A stretch of DNA of 16,665 nucleotides from Paludibacteraceae bacterium (GCA_017960065.1 JAGCZK010000196.1:1-16665); one strand, 5' to 3'; counted from the first letter of the stretch, positions 1-6,923 are shown. Notes: generated by a model not told the origin, from the letters alone. Numbers and translations are program-made.

Positions 1-2
1 AC

Positions 3-3000
3 AATGTTTATGGTGAACATGCCGGGGTTCAGTTTGCCTACAACGGCAATGTCTATACCATTACGCCGGGCAACTGGGTGCCCGCGGGTTGTACGCCCGA
101 CGGCGCTTACAGCTATCTTTGGACCCTGGTCGGCCCTTGTGGCGCTACCGGCGGCAACGGAGGTGGCAATGAAGGTGGCAATGAAGGCGGCAACGAAGGC
201 GGCGAAGGCGGTGTGGTGAACGACCGCGTGCTGACCAAGTGCCTCAAAAAACACCTGCTTATCGGCTACTGGCACAACTTTAACAACGGTGCGGCCAACG
301 GCCTCAAACTTTCGGAGGTTAACCAGGCCTACGATTTCCTGAACGTGTCGTTTGCCGAAACCTCGCCTACCGACCGTTCGGTACCCACCTTTGTACTCGA
401 CAATTCGATTTATGCCAGCGAGGCTGCCTTTATCGCCGACATCCAAACCTGTCAGGCCCGCGGCCAAAAGGTCAACCTGTCGATTGGCGGCCAGAACGGC
501 ATTATCTCTGTGACCAATGATGCAGAGCGTATCAAATTTGAGAACGCCCTGATCGCCATTATCGAAAAATACGGTTTCGACGGTCTGGATATCGACTTCG
601 AAGGAGCGTCGGCCGGTGGTAACAGCAACTCGTTTATCAACCCCAATGCCACCACGCAGTTGATGGTGACGGCGCTGCGCAATGTCTGCGACCACTTTGG
701 CGACAACTTTATCCTGACCATGGCCCCCGAAACGGCCTATGTGCAGTTTGGTATCGGTGCCGGCTATGCGCCTGCCTACCTGTCGCTCATCTACGGTTTG
801 CGCGACAAACTGACCGTGCTGCACGTGCAACTTTACAATACCGGTTCGTGCATCGATATCAATGGCAACAACGCCCAACCCGGCTCGGCCGACTTCCTCG
901 TGTCGATGTGCGAAGCCATGTTGCAGGGCTTTACCAACTGCGGCGCCCAATTCCCGGCCCTGGCCGAAGACCAGGTGGCCATCGGTGTTCCTTCGGGAAC
1001 CGGTGCAGCCGGTAGCGGCATCGTTTCGGTCGATGAAATGAAGAAAGCCCTGAAATACCTGATTACCGGTCAGAAATCGGCGGGTATGAACTATACGACC
1101 CGTCGCACCTATCCCAACTTCCGCGGATTGATGACCTGGTCGGTCAACTGGGACTGCGCCAACAGCTATGCGTTGGCCAACGGAATCAGTGCCTATTACG
1201 AACAAATCGGCAACGAATTGGTGAACTGTGACGAAACTCCGTCCGATACGGAGGCTCCTTCGGCTCCGTCCAATCTGGGCGGAACGCCTGCCGAAACTTC
1301 GGTCGCTTTGACCTGGAACGCCTCGACCGACAATGTCGGCGTACGCGGCTACCGTATCTATGTCGGCGGTGCCGTGGTGGGTTCTACCAATAGCACTTCG
1401 TATACGGTGACGGGCCTGACGGCCTCGACCACCTATTCGATTTCGGTCGAAGCCTACGATGCGGCCGGCAACAAATCGGCCAAGGCCACCGGCAGCTTTA
1501 CCACGCTTGAGGCTCAGAACCAAGGTGGTAATGAGGGTGGCAACGAAGGCGGTAACGAAGGCGGCGATTGTACCGTTCCGGCTTGGAATCCGGCCAGCAA
1601 CTACCAGACACCGGGCGAACTGGTGTCGTACAACGGCAAGGTCTATAAGTGCCTGGTATGGTGGACAACGGCAGGAGCCGCTCCCGATGTAACGCCCACC
1701 CAATGGGAGTTCCAATACAATTGCGGCCAAGGCGGCAATGGCGGCGGCAATGAAGGCGGCAACGAGGGGGGCAACAACAACCCCGATACCGGCATCGATT
1801 ACGAAAACGGCAAGAAGTTTGTGGTCTATTTCCCGAACTGGGGTACCTACAACCCGGCCCACCTCAACATTTCGGTCGGCATGATGCCTTGGGACAATGT
1901 GACGCACATTAACCATGCCTTCTACGAGGTTTCCAACTCGTTCACCCTGCAGACCACCGACGAATGGGCCGATCTGCAGAAGGGCTTCGACCATTCCGAA
2001 GGCTGGGACAACCCCAACCGCTTGGCCGGTCACCTGGGCGAGTACAAGTACTACAAGAGCCAGTATCCTTCGGTGAAGGTGTTGATCTCGGTAGGCGGTT
2101 GGACCCGTGGCAACAATTTCCATGCCATGGCGCTGACGGCACAGGGCCGTGCCACCTTTATCAACAGCTGTGTGGCTTATCTGCAGCAGTATCCCTTCCT
2201 TGACGGTATTGACATTGACTGGGAGTATCCCGGTGTGGACCGTGCGGCCGATCCCAACGATGGTGCAGACAAGGGCTGCCCGGGCGGTCCCGAAGATGCC
2301 GCCAACTATGTGGCGCTGCTTCGCGAAATGCGTCAGGCATTTGACACCAACGGTTTGTCCGACAAACTGGTCACCATTGCGGCTTCGATTAACCAAAACA
2401 CGATTGCCCAAGGTGCCAACCCCGGCGATTACGCTCCCTATGTCGATATCATCAACCTGATGAGCTACGATGCCCACGGCGCATTCGAGCGCACTACGAA
2501 CCACCATGCGGCCATCTACCCGAATCCCAACGATCCGGCACCGACGGCGGTGGAGAAGAAGTTCAACGCCAAGGACGCTTGCGATTTCTTTGTGTCGTGC
2601 GGTGTGGCCAAGTCGAAGTTGACGGTGGGTTCGCCCTGGTACTCCCGCGGATGGGGTGGCGCTGCCGCCGGCCCCAACGGTGACGGCTTGTTCCAAAACG
2701 CAACGGGCTATATTCGCGGCACATGGGACGACACCGCGACGCCGGCTCCCGGTGGACAGTTCCCCTGGTGGTATGTCAAGACCTTGGAGAATAACGACGG
2801 TTGGCAGAAGCACTTCGACGAGGTGTCGATGGTGCCCTACCTCTATCGTCCGAGCGACGGCGGATTCCTGACCTACGAGGACGAACGCTCCTTGGGTGCG
2901 CGCTGCGACTTTGTACTCGACAATGGATATGGCGGCATTATCGTCTGGGAGATCTCGGGCGATGACCTCAACGGCTCCAAGACCATGACCAACATCGTCT

Positions 3001-3296
3001 ATGACAAGCTTTACCGCTCGAACCCCACCTCGATCGAAGAGGCTCAGGAGGATGCCGCTGCCGCCCAGTTGTTCACGGTACAGGTGTTCCCGAATCCGAC
3101 GACCGACCTGTTGTATGTCAATGCTTCGGCCGACGCCAATGCGCGCGTGCTGTCGATGGACGGCCGTACGATGCTGGCTGCTAGCCTGCAACAAGGGGTG
3201 AACCGTTTGAGCCTCGGCTCGCTCAGCGGCGGCATGTACCTGCTGTGTGTCGAGAGCGACGGAGCCAAACAAGTGATTAAGGTTTCGGTGAAATAA
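3..3296 (+). CDS. Multidomain secreted chitinase with two GH18 domains and T9SS sorting domain (5' end outside window)
   Basis: The frame is open from the first full codon at 3, so the start is off the window; a GTG at 78 is internal. The first codons encode the end of a CBM5/12-like chitin-binding module (YNGNVYTITPGNW). Next come a Gly/Asn/Glu linker (about 150-213), GH18 domain 1 (about 252-1210; SIGG and the catalytic motif DGLDIDFE at 579-602), a fibronectin III domain (about 1245-1512), a linker, a CBM5/12 module (about 1569-1728), a third linker, and GH18 domain 2 (about 1800-3015; SVGG and DGIDIDWE at 2202-2225). The last 75 or so residues are a type A T9SS sorting domain (FPNPTTDLLYV... 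to KVSVK). Both GH18 domains keep the DxxDxDxE glutamate and should hydrolyse chitin. Domain 2 resembles ChiA1-type exochitinases and domain 1 resembles shorter endo-type enzymes; this split of roles is inference. The layout recalls the T9SS-secreted ChiA of Flavobacterium johnsoniae. Confidence 0.93.
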   Translation, partial: NVYGEHAGVQFAYNGNVYTITPGNWVPAGCTPDGAYSYLWTLVGPCGATGGNGGGNEGGNEGGNEGGEGGVVNDRVLTKCLKKHLLIGYWHNFNNGAANGLKLSEVNQAYDFLNVSFAETSPTDRSVPTFVLDNSIYASEAAFIADIQTCQARGQKVNLSIGGQNGIISVTNDAERIKFENALIAIIEKYGFDGLDIDFEGASAGGNSNSFINPNATTQLMVTALRNVCDHFGDNFILTMAPETAYVQFGIGAGYAPAYLSLIYGLRDKLTVLHVQLYNTGSCIDINGNNAQPGSADFLVSMCEAMLQGFTNCGAQFPALAEDQVAIGVPSGTGAAGSGIVSVDEMKKALKYLITGQKSAGMNYTTRRTYPNFRGLMTWSVNWDCANSYALANGISAYYEQIGNELVNCDETPSDTEAPSAPSNLGGTPAETSVALTWNASTDNVGVRGYRIYVGGAVVGSTNSTSYTVTGLTASTTYSISVEAYDAAGNKSAKATGSFTTLEAQNQGGNEGGNEGGNEGGDCTVPAWNPASNYQTPGELVSYNGKVYKCLVWWTTAGAAPDVTPTQWEFQYNCGQGGNGGGNEGGNEGGNNNPDTGIDYENGKKFVVYFPNWGTYNPAHLNISVGMMPWDNVTHINHAFYEVSNSFTLQTTDEWADLQKGFDHSEGWDNPNRLAGHLGEYKYYKSQYPSVKVLISVGGWTRGNNFHAMALTAQGRATFINSCVAYLQQYPFLDGIDIDWEYPGVDRAADPNDGADKGCPGGPEDAANYVALLREMRQAFDTNGLSDKLVTIAASINQNTIAQGANPGDYAPYVDIINLMSYDAHGAFERTTNHHAAIYPNPNDPAPTAVEKKFNAKDACDFFVSCGVAKSKLTVGSPWYSRGWGGAAAGPNGDGLFQNATGYIRGTWDDTATPAPGGQFPWWYVKTLENNDGWQKHFDEVSMVPYLYRPSDGGFLTYEDERSLGARCDFVLDNGYGGIIVWEISGDDLNGSKTMTNIVYDKLYRSNPTSIEEAQEDAAAAQLFTVQVFPNPTTDLLYVNASADANARVLSMDGRTMLAASLQQGVNRLSLGSLSGGMYLLCVESDGAKQVIKVSVK
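150..213 (+). repeat. Gly/Asn/Glu linker repeat 1 of the chitinase
   Basis: In-frame repeats encode GGN and GGNEGG units between the partial chitin-binding module and GH18 domain 1. Similar linkers occur at 1523-1567 and 1731-1782. They are flexible, Pro/Thr-free spacers. The near-identical codons make the three linkers possible sites of recombination between modules. Confidence 0.8.
1523..1567 (+). repeat. Gly/Asn/Glu linker repeat 2 of the chitinase
   Basis: Three in-frame GGNEGG-like units separate the fibronectin III domain from the CBM5/12 module. The unit matches linkers 1 and 3 of the same protein. Confidence 0.8.
1731..1782 (+). repeat. Gly/Asn/Glu linker repeat 3 of the chitinase
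   Basis: GGNGGGNEGGNEGGNNN separates the CBM5/12 module from GH18 domain 2. It has the same unit as the other two linkers. Confidence 0.8.
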
Positions 3297-3328
3297 ATGA
3301 AATAGCACGTTTTTTCATAAAATGGAGG

Positions 3329-3361
3329 GCCGGTGTCGCGGAAGCGATACCGGCTTTCGTT
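3329..3361 (+). terminator. Rho-independent terminator of the chitinase gene
   Basis: The stem 3329-3339 pairs with 3344-3354 (11 bp with one G-T pair) around a GGAA tetraloop and is followed by a short, imperfect T-tract (TTTCGTTTG). It begins 32 bases after the stop codon. Confidence 0.75.
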
Positions 3362-3425
3362 TGTGTGTGATGGGGTTTTGATGAAAATAACCGTAAAATC
3401 TGCGGTAAAAAGTGTAAAAAATGAC

Positions 3426-3438
3426 CGCAATATTTGCG
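3426..3438. other. Small inverted repeat in the AT-rich leader of the 142-aa gene
   Basis: CGCAA-TAT-TTGCG is a perfect 5-bp inverted repeat about 110 bases upstream of the ATG at 3551. It could be an operator or chance. A second weak hairpin (ACCGTA/TGCGGT) lies just before it, around 3390-3410. No clear TAnnTTTG promoter was found in 3440-3550, although TATATTTA near 3455 comes close. Confidence 0.25.
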
Positions 3439-3550
3439 TAGTAAATATTTTTATTATATTTATAATCAAATATGGTTAGGATCAGACGATTCAATACTGT
3501 TGGTGGCGGATGGTGTATAGAAAGAGTCGTTCTGGCAAAAATTTATTGTT

Positions 3551-3979
3551 ATGGAAGAAGTGTTAATTCCCCAAGGATATATAGATTTGGGAAAACTTAT
3601 GCAGGATTTTGTAGAAGAACACTCGTTGAATCGTTCTTCTGTTTTGATGAAACAATCTTTTTTGGAGACGATTGTTAACGGACCAATAGGAAGCAGATTG
3701 TTTCAAGTTGGATTTGAAAGGGGATTGTTGGTTTTTGATTTGTTTGAATCAATAATTGATTCTCCTTTTCAGATAAGAAGTTCCAGCGGAGGATCTTTGT
3801 TGCTTATTCGCCATTATGGTAGTTGCCTGGTGTCACCAGAGGTCTATGTGAAAGAATCTGATTATGCCATGCGTATTGAACCTGTTACAGTGAATGGGAT
3901 TGACTTTTGGGAGTTTGTCGATATCGACTTGCATTACAATCTCAAGCGCAATGATCCGGTGCTGTGGACGCGAGAGTGA
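3551..3979 (+). CDS. Hypothetical protein, 142 aa, AT-rich orphan gene
   Basis: I do not recognise this protein. It starts at ATG 3551; an in-frame TAG at 3518 with no ATG between them supports this start. The protein is acidic, has no signal peptide, membrane segment or Cys cluster, and looks like a small soluble cytoplasmic protein. The N-terminal half looks helical; the C-terminal half is beta-like with several aromatic residues (EFVDIDLHYNLKRNDPVLW). Base composition and codon use are much AT-richer than in the flanking genes, and it stands alone between the chitinase terminator and the repeat strip behind tRNA-Ser, which suggests acquisition by transfer. An overlapping frame at 3472-3678 is a less likely alternative. 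Confidence 0.6.
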   Translation: MEEVLIPQGYIDLGKLMQDFVEEHSLNRSSVLMKQSFLETIVNGPIGSRLFQVGFERGLLVFDLFESIIDSPFQIRSSSGGSLLLIRHYGSCLVSPEVYVKESDYAMRIEPVTVNGIDFWEFVDIDLHYNLKRNDPVLWTRE

Positions 3980-3982
3980 AGA

Positions 3983-4021
3983 TGCGGCGGGGCAATGCAA
4001 AACAAAAAAAAGGAAACGGAC
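3983..4021. repeat. Direct repeat copy 1 (39 bp)
   Basis: TGCGGCGGGGCAATGCAAAA is followed by C, an A-run and GGAAACGGAC. It matches 4214-4251 except for one extra A in the A-run. On the minus strand it reads as a T-tract followed by GCATTGCCCCGCCGC. Confidence 0.85.
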
Positions 4022-4040
4022 GGGATTACTTCGTGATCCC
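4022..4040 (-). terminator. Hairpin before a T-run on the minus strand, possible terminator
   Basis: GGGATTAC pairs with GTGATCCC (8 bp, one G-T pair) around TTC. Read on the minus strand it is followed, after about 10 bases, by a run of eight T in the direct repeat. This is weaker than the terminators nearer the tRNA. Confidence 0.35.
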
Positions 4041-4067
4041 TTGTGCTGCTGCAGGCGTCCTTGCAAG

Positions 4068-4096
4068 AAAAAAAGAAAAAAACTTTTTTCTTTTTT
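4068..4096. repeat. A-run/T-run palindrome
   Basis: A7-G-A7 is followed by C-T6-C-T6, an almost perfect A/T inverted repeat with no loop to speak of. It can act as a weak terminator in either direction, or it may simply be slippage-prone DNA. Confidence 0.5.
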
Positions 4097-4142
4097 GTTT
4101 TCATAACCGTCTTTAGAACAAGTTCAAGACGTCTCTAAAAAC

Positions 4143-4168
4143 AAAAAAAGGAACAACGAATGTTGTTC
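4143..4168 (-). terminator. Intrinsic terminator on the minus strand, second downstream of tRNA-Ser
   Basis: GAACAAC (4151-4157) and GTTGTTC (4162-4168) form a perfect 7-bp stem with a four-base loop. On the minus strand the stem is followed by CTTTTTTTG. It has good terminator form but sits about 120 bases beyond the tRNA and has no other obvious gene to end. Confidence 0.6.
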
Positions 4169-4213
4169 ACTTTCCGGGATTCGCTCGCCTTCGCTCGCGC
4201 ATCCCTGCCCGCC

Positions 4214-4251
4214 TGCGGCGGGGCAATGCAAAACAAAAAAAGGAAACGGAC
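4214..4251. repeat. Direct repeat copy 2 (38 bp)
   Basis: This is the second copy of the 3983-4021 repeat, with seven instead of eight A in the A-run. Its end forms the left arm of the tRNA terminator hairpin. Confidence 0.85.
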
Positions 4252-4284
4252 ATTCAAGTAAACTTGATGTCCGTTTCTTTTTTT
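4235..4284 (-). terminator. Long bidirectional terminator of tRNA-Ser
   Basis: GAAACGGACAT(T)CAAGT (from 4243) pairs with ACTTGATGTCCGTTTC (to 4277), giving about 16 bp with one bulged T. T-tracts lie on both sides: T7 at 4278-4284 on the plus strand and A7 at 4235-4241 on the other. It begins a few bases after the 3' end of the tRNA. Confidence 0.85.
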
Positions 4285-4291
4285 CGTTTTG

Positions 4292-4378
4292 CGGAAAGTG
4301 AGGGATTCGAACCCCCGGTACGGTTACCCGTACACCGCATTTCGAGTGCGGCCCTATCGACCACTCAGGCAACTTTCC
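4292..4378 (-). tRNA. tRNA-Ser (anticodon CGA)
   Basis: The 87-nt type II tRNA has acceptor stem GGAAAGT/ACTTTCC, a D-arm with GCCTGAGTGGTCGATAGGG, anticodon stem CCGCA/TGCGG around the loop CTCGAAA (anticodon CGA, reads UCG), a long variable arm (TACGG-GTAA-CCGTA) and T-arm GGGGGTTCGAATCCC. The discriminator base is G, as expected for serine. CCA is not encoded, as is usual in this phylum. The gene is a single transcription unit with a promoter at 4390-4422 and a terminator at 4235-4284. Confidence 0.97.
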
Positions 4379-4389
4379 TAAAAGCGGTG

Positions 4390-4422
4390 CAAATATACGA
4401 ATAATTTTTCAATCCAAGCAAA
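4390..4422 (-). promoter_or_regulatory. Promoter of tRNA-Ser (Bacteroidota -33/-7 type)
   Basis: On the minus strand TATATTTG (4397-4390) matches the TAnnTTTG -7 box exactly. A TTTG -33 box (4422-4419) lies 21 bases upstream of it. Transcription would start about six bases before the mature tRNA 5' end at 4378. Confidence 0.8.
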
Positions 4423-4441
4423 CTAAAGAAAATAATTTCGA

Positions 4442-4482
4442 CAAAAACATTCCGCACCCCCGGTAAAATGCCGGAAGTGCGG
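4442..4482 (-). terminator. Terminator of the glnK-amtB-porin operon
   Basis: CCGCACTTCCGG and CCGGGGGTGCGG (4452-4482) form a 12-bp stem with two T-G pairs and a 7-nt loop. On the minus strand a TTTTTG tract follows. It lies about 33 bases after the stop codon of the barrel gene. Confidence 0.8.
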
Positions 4483-4514
4483 ATCTTGAAGAAAAAAACT
4501 GAATGAAGAAGTGC

Positions 4515-5234
4515 TTACATCTGCAAGGTCAGTCCGAAAACCAGGTAGGCTCTTTGCGAGCACGGGTTGGCAATGACTTGTGCATAAATCGGAAACGAAA
4601 ACGCATCGTTGATATGCACGTCGTACGACGCTTTTAGCGCGACATTCGTGACGGCAAAGCCCTTGGTTCCGTAAAAGTCGGTCCCGTACGGAACCATTCC
4701 GAGCGTGGCGGTCCAATCCACATGGGCGGCGCTGAAGGGGGCTGAGATTTCGAAATAGCTGCTGTAGGCGCGTTTTCCGTCCTTGTTGGTGCCGTCGTTG
4801 CCGGCGAAGTTGGTGTACCAGTGCAGGACGACATACTTGAAATCGTAGCCGATGTTGGCTTCAAACACATGGTTGGTGCCATGGGCGTCGTACTTGAAGT
4901 ACCGGCCCTCGGGGTCGAGCCCCTCGCTGAACCAATAGTCGGTGATGCCGATGTTGAACCCTTTGATGGTGTAGCTGACCGTCAGGTCGAACTCCTTGAC
5001 ATCGTCGGCGTTGGCAAATCCGTAGCTGCCCCAGGCGCTGACGCTCAGCCCTTTGTATTCCACTCCGACGAATGGTTGGATGGCCGCGCTACCGGCATCC
5101 ATGCCGCGCCAGATGTAGCGGCTGACGATATCACCACCGAGCAGGGGCTCGGCCTTGTCTTGTGCTGCGCAAAAGGGTGCAGCGCCCAGGAGCGCGCCCA
5201 AAAGGGCGCACCGTATCATTCGTAATGTTTTCAT
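4515..5234 (-). CDS. Putative outer-membrane beta-barrel protein, amtB-linked
   Basis: The 239-aa protein has a Sec signal peptide (basic MKTLRMIR, hydrophobic core, cleavage near FCAA-Q at about 24). After it come alternating hydrophobic/polar strands rich in Tyr, Trp, Phe and Gly and no helical membrane segment. It ends in strand-like residues (AYLVFGLTLQM), as outer-membrane barrels do. The N-terminal part (GGDIVSRYIWRGMD) resembles the TorF-like family of putative porins. Its start is 26 bases after the amtB stop, and it is the last gene before the operon terminator. Co-transcription with glnK and amtB suggests a role in taking up ammonium or another nitrogen compound across the outer membrane; this is inference. 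The exact family is uncertain. Confidence 0.85.
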   Translation of the reverse strand: MKTLRMIRCALLGALLGAAPFCAAQDKAEPLLGGDIVSRYIWRGMDAGSAAIQPFVGVEYKGLSVSAWGSYGFANADDVKEFDLTVSYTIKGFNIGITDYWFSEGLDPEGRYFKYDAHGTNHVFEANIGYDFKYVVLHWYTNFAGNDGTNKDGKRAYSSYFEISAPFSAAHVDWTATLGMVPYGTDFYGTKGFAVTNVALKASYDVHINDAFSFPIYAQVIANPCSQRAYLVFGLTLQM

Positions 5235-5243
5235 GGTTTTAAG

Positions 5244-5264
5244 TTTTTAGTTTTTAGTTTTTAG
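5244..5264 (-). repeat. Three tandem 7-bp units (CTAAAAA) in the amtB-porin gap
   Basis: TTTTTAG occurs three times without interruption on the plus strand. On the coding strand the A-rich units begin inside the amtB stop codon and fill most of the leader of the barrel gene. A-rich leaders often replace Shine-Dalgarno sites in this phylum, so the repeat may set translation strength. Slippage would change the spacing by 7 bases without altering AmtB. Confidence 0.7.
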
Positions 5265-6514
5265 TTGTAACAACTTTCGCCGTGCTCGTAAACGTCGAGG
5301 CCTTCATCTTCGATGCGGGCGTCCACGCGGATGCCGTGCAGTTTTTTGATTCCGTAGAACAGGAGGATACCGCAGCCGGCAGCCCAAAGGTCGATGACCA
5401 GGACGCCGAAGCTTTGAGCTCCGAGCAGCGACCATCCGTGGCCGTACAGCAAACCGCTCGAGGTGGAAAGCAGGCCGGTGAGCAGGGTGCCGAGGATGCC
5501 GCATACGCCGTGTACGCTCGAGGCACCGACAGGATCGTCGATGTGCAGGCGGTGATCGATAAACTCAATGGCATACACCAGCACGATGCCGCAGATCAGG
5601 CCGATAATGACCGCTCCGAGGGGCGATACCAGGTCGCAGCCTGCCGTGATGCCCACCAATCCGGCCAATACGCCGTTGAGCGTCAGCGAAAGCGAAGGCT
5701 TGCCGTATTTTATCCAAGTGAGGAACAGCGTGGCGGTACCACCGGCAACAGCAGCCAGGTTGGTGGTGAGGAACACGTGCGAGATAGCTACGCGGTTCAC
5801 TTCGCCCGAAGCGGCCAGCTGCGAACCCGGGTTGAATCCGAACCATCCCAACCAAAGGATGAATACGCCGAGCGATGCCAACGTCAGGTTGTGACCGGGA
5901 ATGGCGCGGCTTTTGCCGTCTTTGCCGTATTTGCCGCGACGCGGGCCAAGCACGATGGCACCAATCAGGGCCAGTACGCCTCCGACACTGTGTACGATGG
6001 CCGAGCCGGCGAAGTCGTGAAAGACCTCTCCGAAGTGACGCATCATAAACGAGTCGGCCGCATCGTTGCAGAGCCATCCGCCGCCCCAGGTCCAGTGTCC
6101 TTCGATGGGGTAGATGAACAGCGAGATGACCGCGCTATAGACCAGGTACATCGAGAATTTGGTCCGTTCGGTCATGGCACCGCTGACGATGGTGGCCGCG
6201 GTGGCGCAGAAGACCGTTTCGAAAATCAAAAAGCCTTCGACGGGCAGTCCGCCTTTGTAAAAACTGAGGTCGCCCCAGTTGGGCGCTCCGATAAAGCCGC
6301 TGCCTTCGGAGCCGAACATAAAGCCGAAGCCGACAAAGTAAAACAGCAGCGAACCGAACATGAAGTCCACAAAGTTCTTCATCAGGATGTTGGCCGTGTT
6401 CTTGCCGCGGGTAAATCCCGCTTCACAGAGGGCAAAGCCCGGTTGCATCCAAAAAACCAGCATGGCTGCCAACAACATCCATACCGTATCGAGTGATAAT
6501 GCTAATTCGTCCAT
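5261..6514 (-). CDS. amtB: Ammonium transporter AmtB
   Basis: The 417-aa inner-membrane channel for ammonium/ammonia has about 11 membrane helices. The twin pore histidines are visible at H175 (AIVHSVGG) and H335 (SSVHGVCG), with the conserved Asp at D167 (HDFAGS). The N-terminus runs straight into the first helix (WMLLAAMLVFWMQPGFALCEAGFTR), a family hallmark. The C-terminal tail EGLDVYEHGESCYN is the canonical segment that contacts GlnK and carries pore gating. It starts 19 bases after the glnK stop, the usual glnK-amtB order. Length and motifs are complete. Expression is probably highest in low nitrogen, from the promoter upstream of glnK. Confidence 0.97.
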   Translation of the reverse strand: MDELALSLDTVWMLLAAMLVFWMQPGFALCEAGFTRGKNTANILMKNFVDFMFGSLLFYFVGFGFMFGSEGSGFIGAPNWGDLSFYKGGLPVEGFLIFETVFCATAATIVSGAMTERTKFSMYLVYSAVISLFIYPIEGHWTWGGGWLCNDAADSFMMRHFGEVFHDFAGSAIVHSVGGVLALIGAIVLGPRRGKYGKDGKSRAIPGHNLTLASLGVFILWLGWFGFNPGSQLAASGEVNRVAISHVFLTTNLAAVAGGTATLFLTWIKYGKPSLSLTLNGVLAGLVGITAGCDLVSPLGAVIIGLICGIVLVYAIEFIDHRLHIDDPVGASSVHGVCGILGTLLTGLLSTSSGLLYGHGWSLLGAQSFGVLVIDLWAAGCGILLFYGIKKLHGIRVDARIEDEGLDVYEHGESCYN

Positions 6515-6533
6515 AATCGTAAGTGTTTAAGTG

Positions 6534-6881
6534 TTATTTTTTGTCTTTCAGTACGCTGTCGCCGTTTTCGCCGGTGCGTATCGAATAGGTGTCAATAATG
6601 TCGCTCAAAAAGATTCGTCCGTCGCCGACCTCGCCAGTATTGGCGACTTTCAGAATTACCTGGATGGTGGGCTGGGCGATAATGTCGCGGCATACAATGG
6701 TGATGGCTACCCGTTCAATCACGTCGGTCGAGTACTGGACGCCACGGTAGATGCGCTCTTGGCGTCTTTGGCCGATGCCATGCACGTCGTGGTACTCGAA
6801 CCAGTCGATGTCCGAAGCCAGCAGGGCCTCTTTCAGCTCATCGAATTTGGTCTTTCTGATAATCGCTTCAATCTTTTTCAT
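6534..6881 (-). CDS. glnK: P-II nitrogen regulatory protein GlnK
   Basis: The 115-aa trimeric signal protein binds ATP/ADP and 2-oxoglutarate and plugs AmtB. The T-loop is recognisable (YRGVQYSTDV) with Y50 at the place of the uridylylated Tyr51 of enterobacteria. The P-II C-terminal signature is TGEVGDGRIFL (82-92), followed by IRTGENG. By eye, the usual lysines of TGKxGDGK are E84 and R89, and the first Arg of RIRTGE is Ser; these look like lineage variants, not damage. It is the first gene of the operon, 19 bases before amtB, which marks it as GlnK and not GlnB. Whether Y50 is modified cannot be told: no uridylyltransferase gene lies in the window. Confidence 0.95.
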   Translation of the reverse strand: MKKIEAIIRKTKFDELKEALLASDIDWFEYHDVHGIGQRRQERIYRGVQYSTDVIERVAITIVCRDIIAQPTIQVILKVANTGEVGDGRIFLSDIIDTYSIRTGENGDSVLKDKK

Positions 6882-6923
6882 ACCTTTTTGTTTTTAAATG
6901 AAACATTTTGTAATCTTCAAAGG

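Larger units (their letters stand above)
3980..4291. other. Gene-free repeat strip with stacked hairpins downstream of tRNA-Ser
   Basis: These 312 bases hold no credible gene. They contain two copies of a 38/39-bp direct repeat, at least four hairpins that end in T-runs when read on the minus strand, an A/T palindrome (4068-4096) and a GC-rich imperfect stem (about 4175-4205) built on a doubled TCGCTCGC. Short frames crossing it on the minus strand merely translate the repeats and the tRNA. It could be a pile-up of old terminators or the scar of tRNA-linked insertions. Confidence 0.6.

Noticed and set aside
150..1782. CRISPR-like spaced repeats
   Set aside because: The repeats are in-frame linker codons of one protein, with unequal spacing filled by whole domains.
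3472..3678. 68-aa plus-strand frame overlapping the start of the 142-aa gene
   Set aside because: Shorter, Cys/Arg/Gly-biased and in a different frame from the longer and more protein-like 3551-3979 frame.
4167..4176. Attachment-site duplicate of the tRNA-Ser 3' end
   Set aside because: Only 10 bases match and in inverted orientation, and there is no integrase gene. It is mentioned within the repeat finding but not called as an att site.
4124..4372. 82-aa minus-strand frame
   Set aside because: It is a translation of the tRNA-Ser gene and its terminators.
5282..6496. 404-aa open frame on the plus strand opposite amtB
   Set aside because: Exact mirror of a highly conserved transporter gene, low-complexity product, no promoter.
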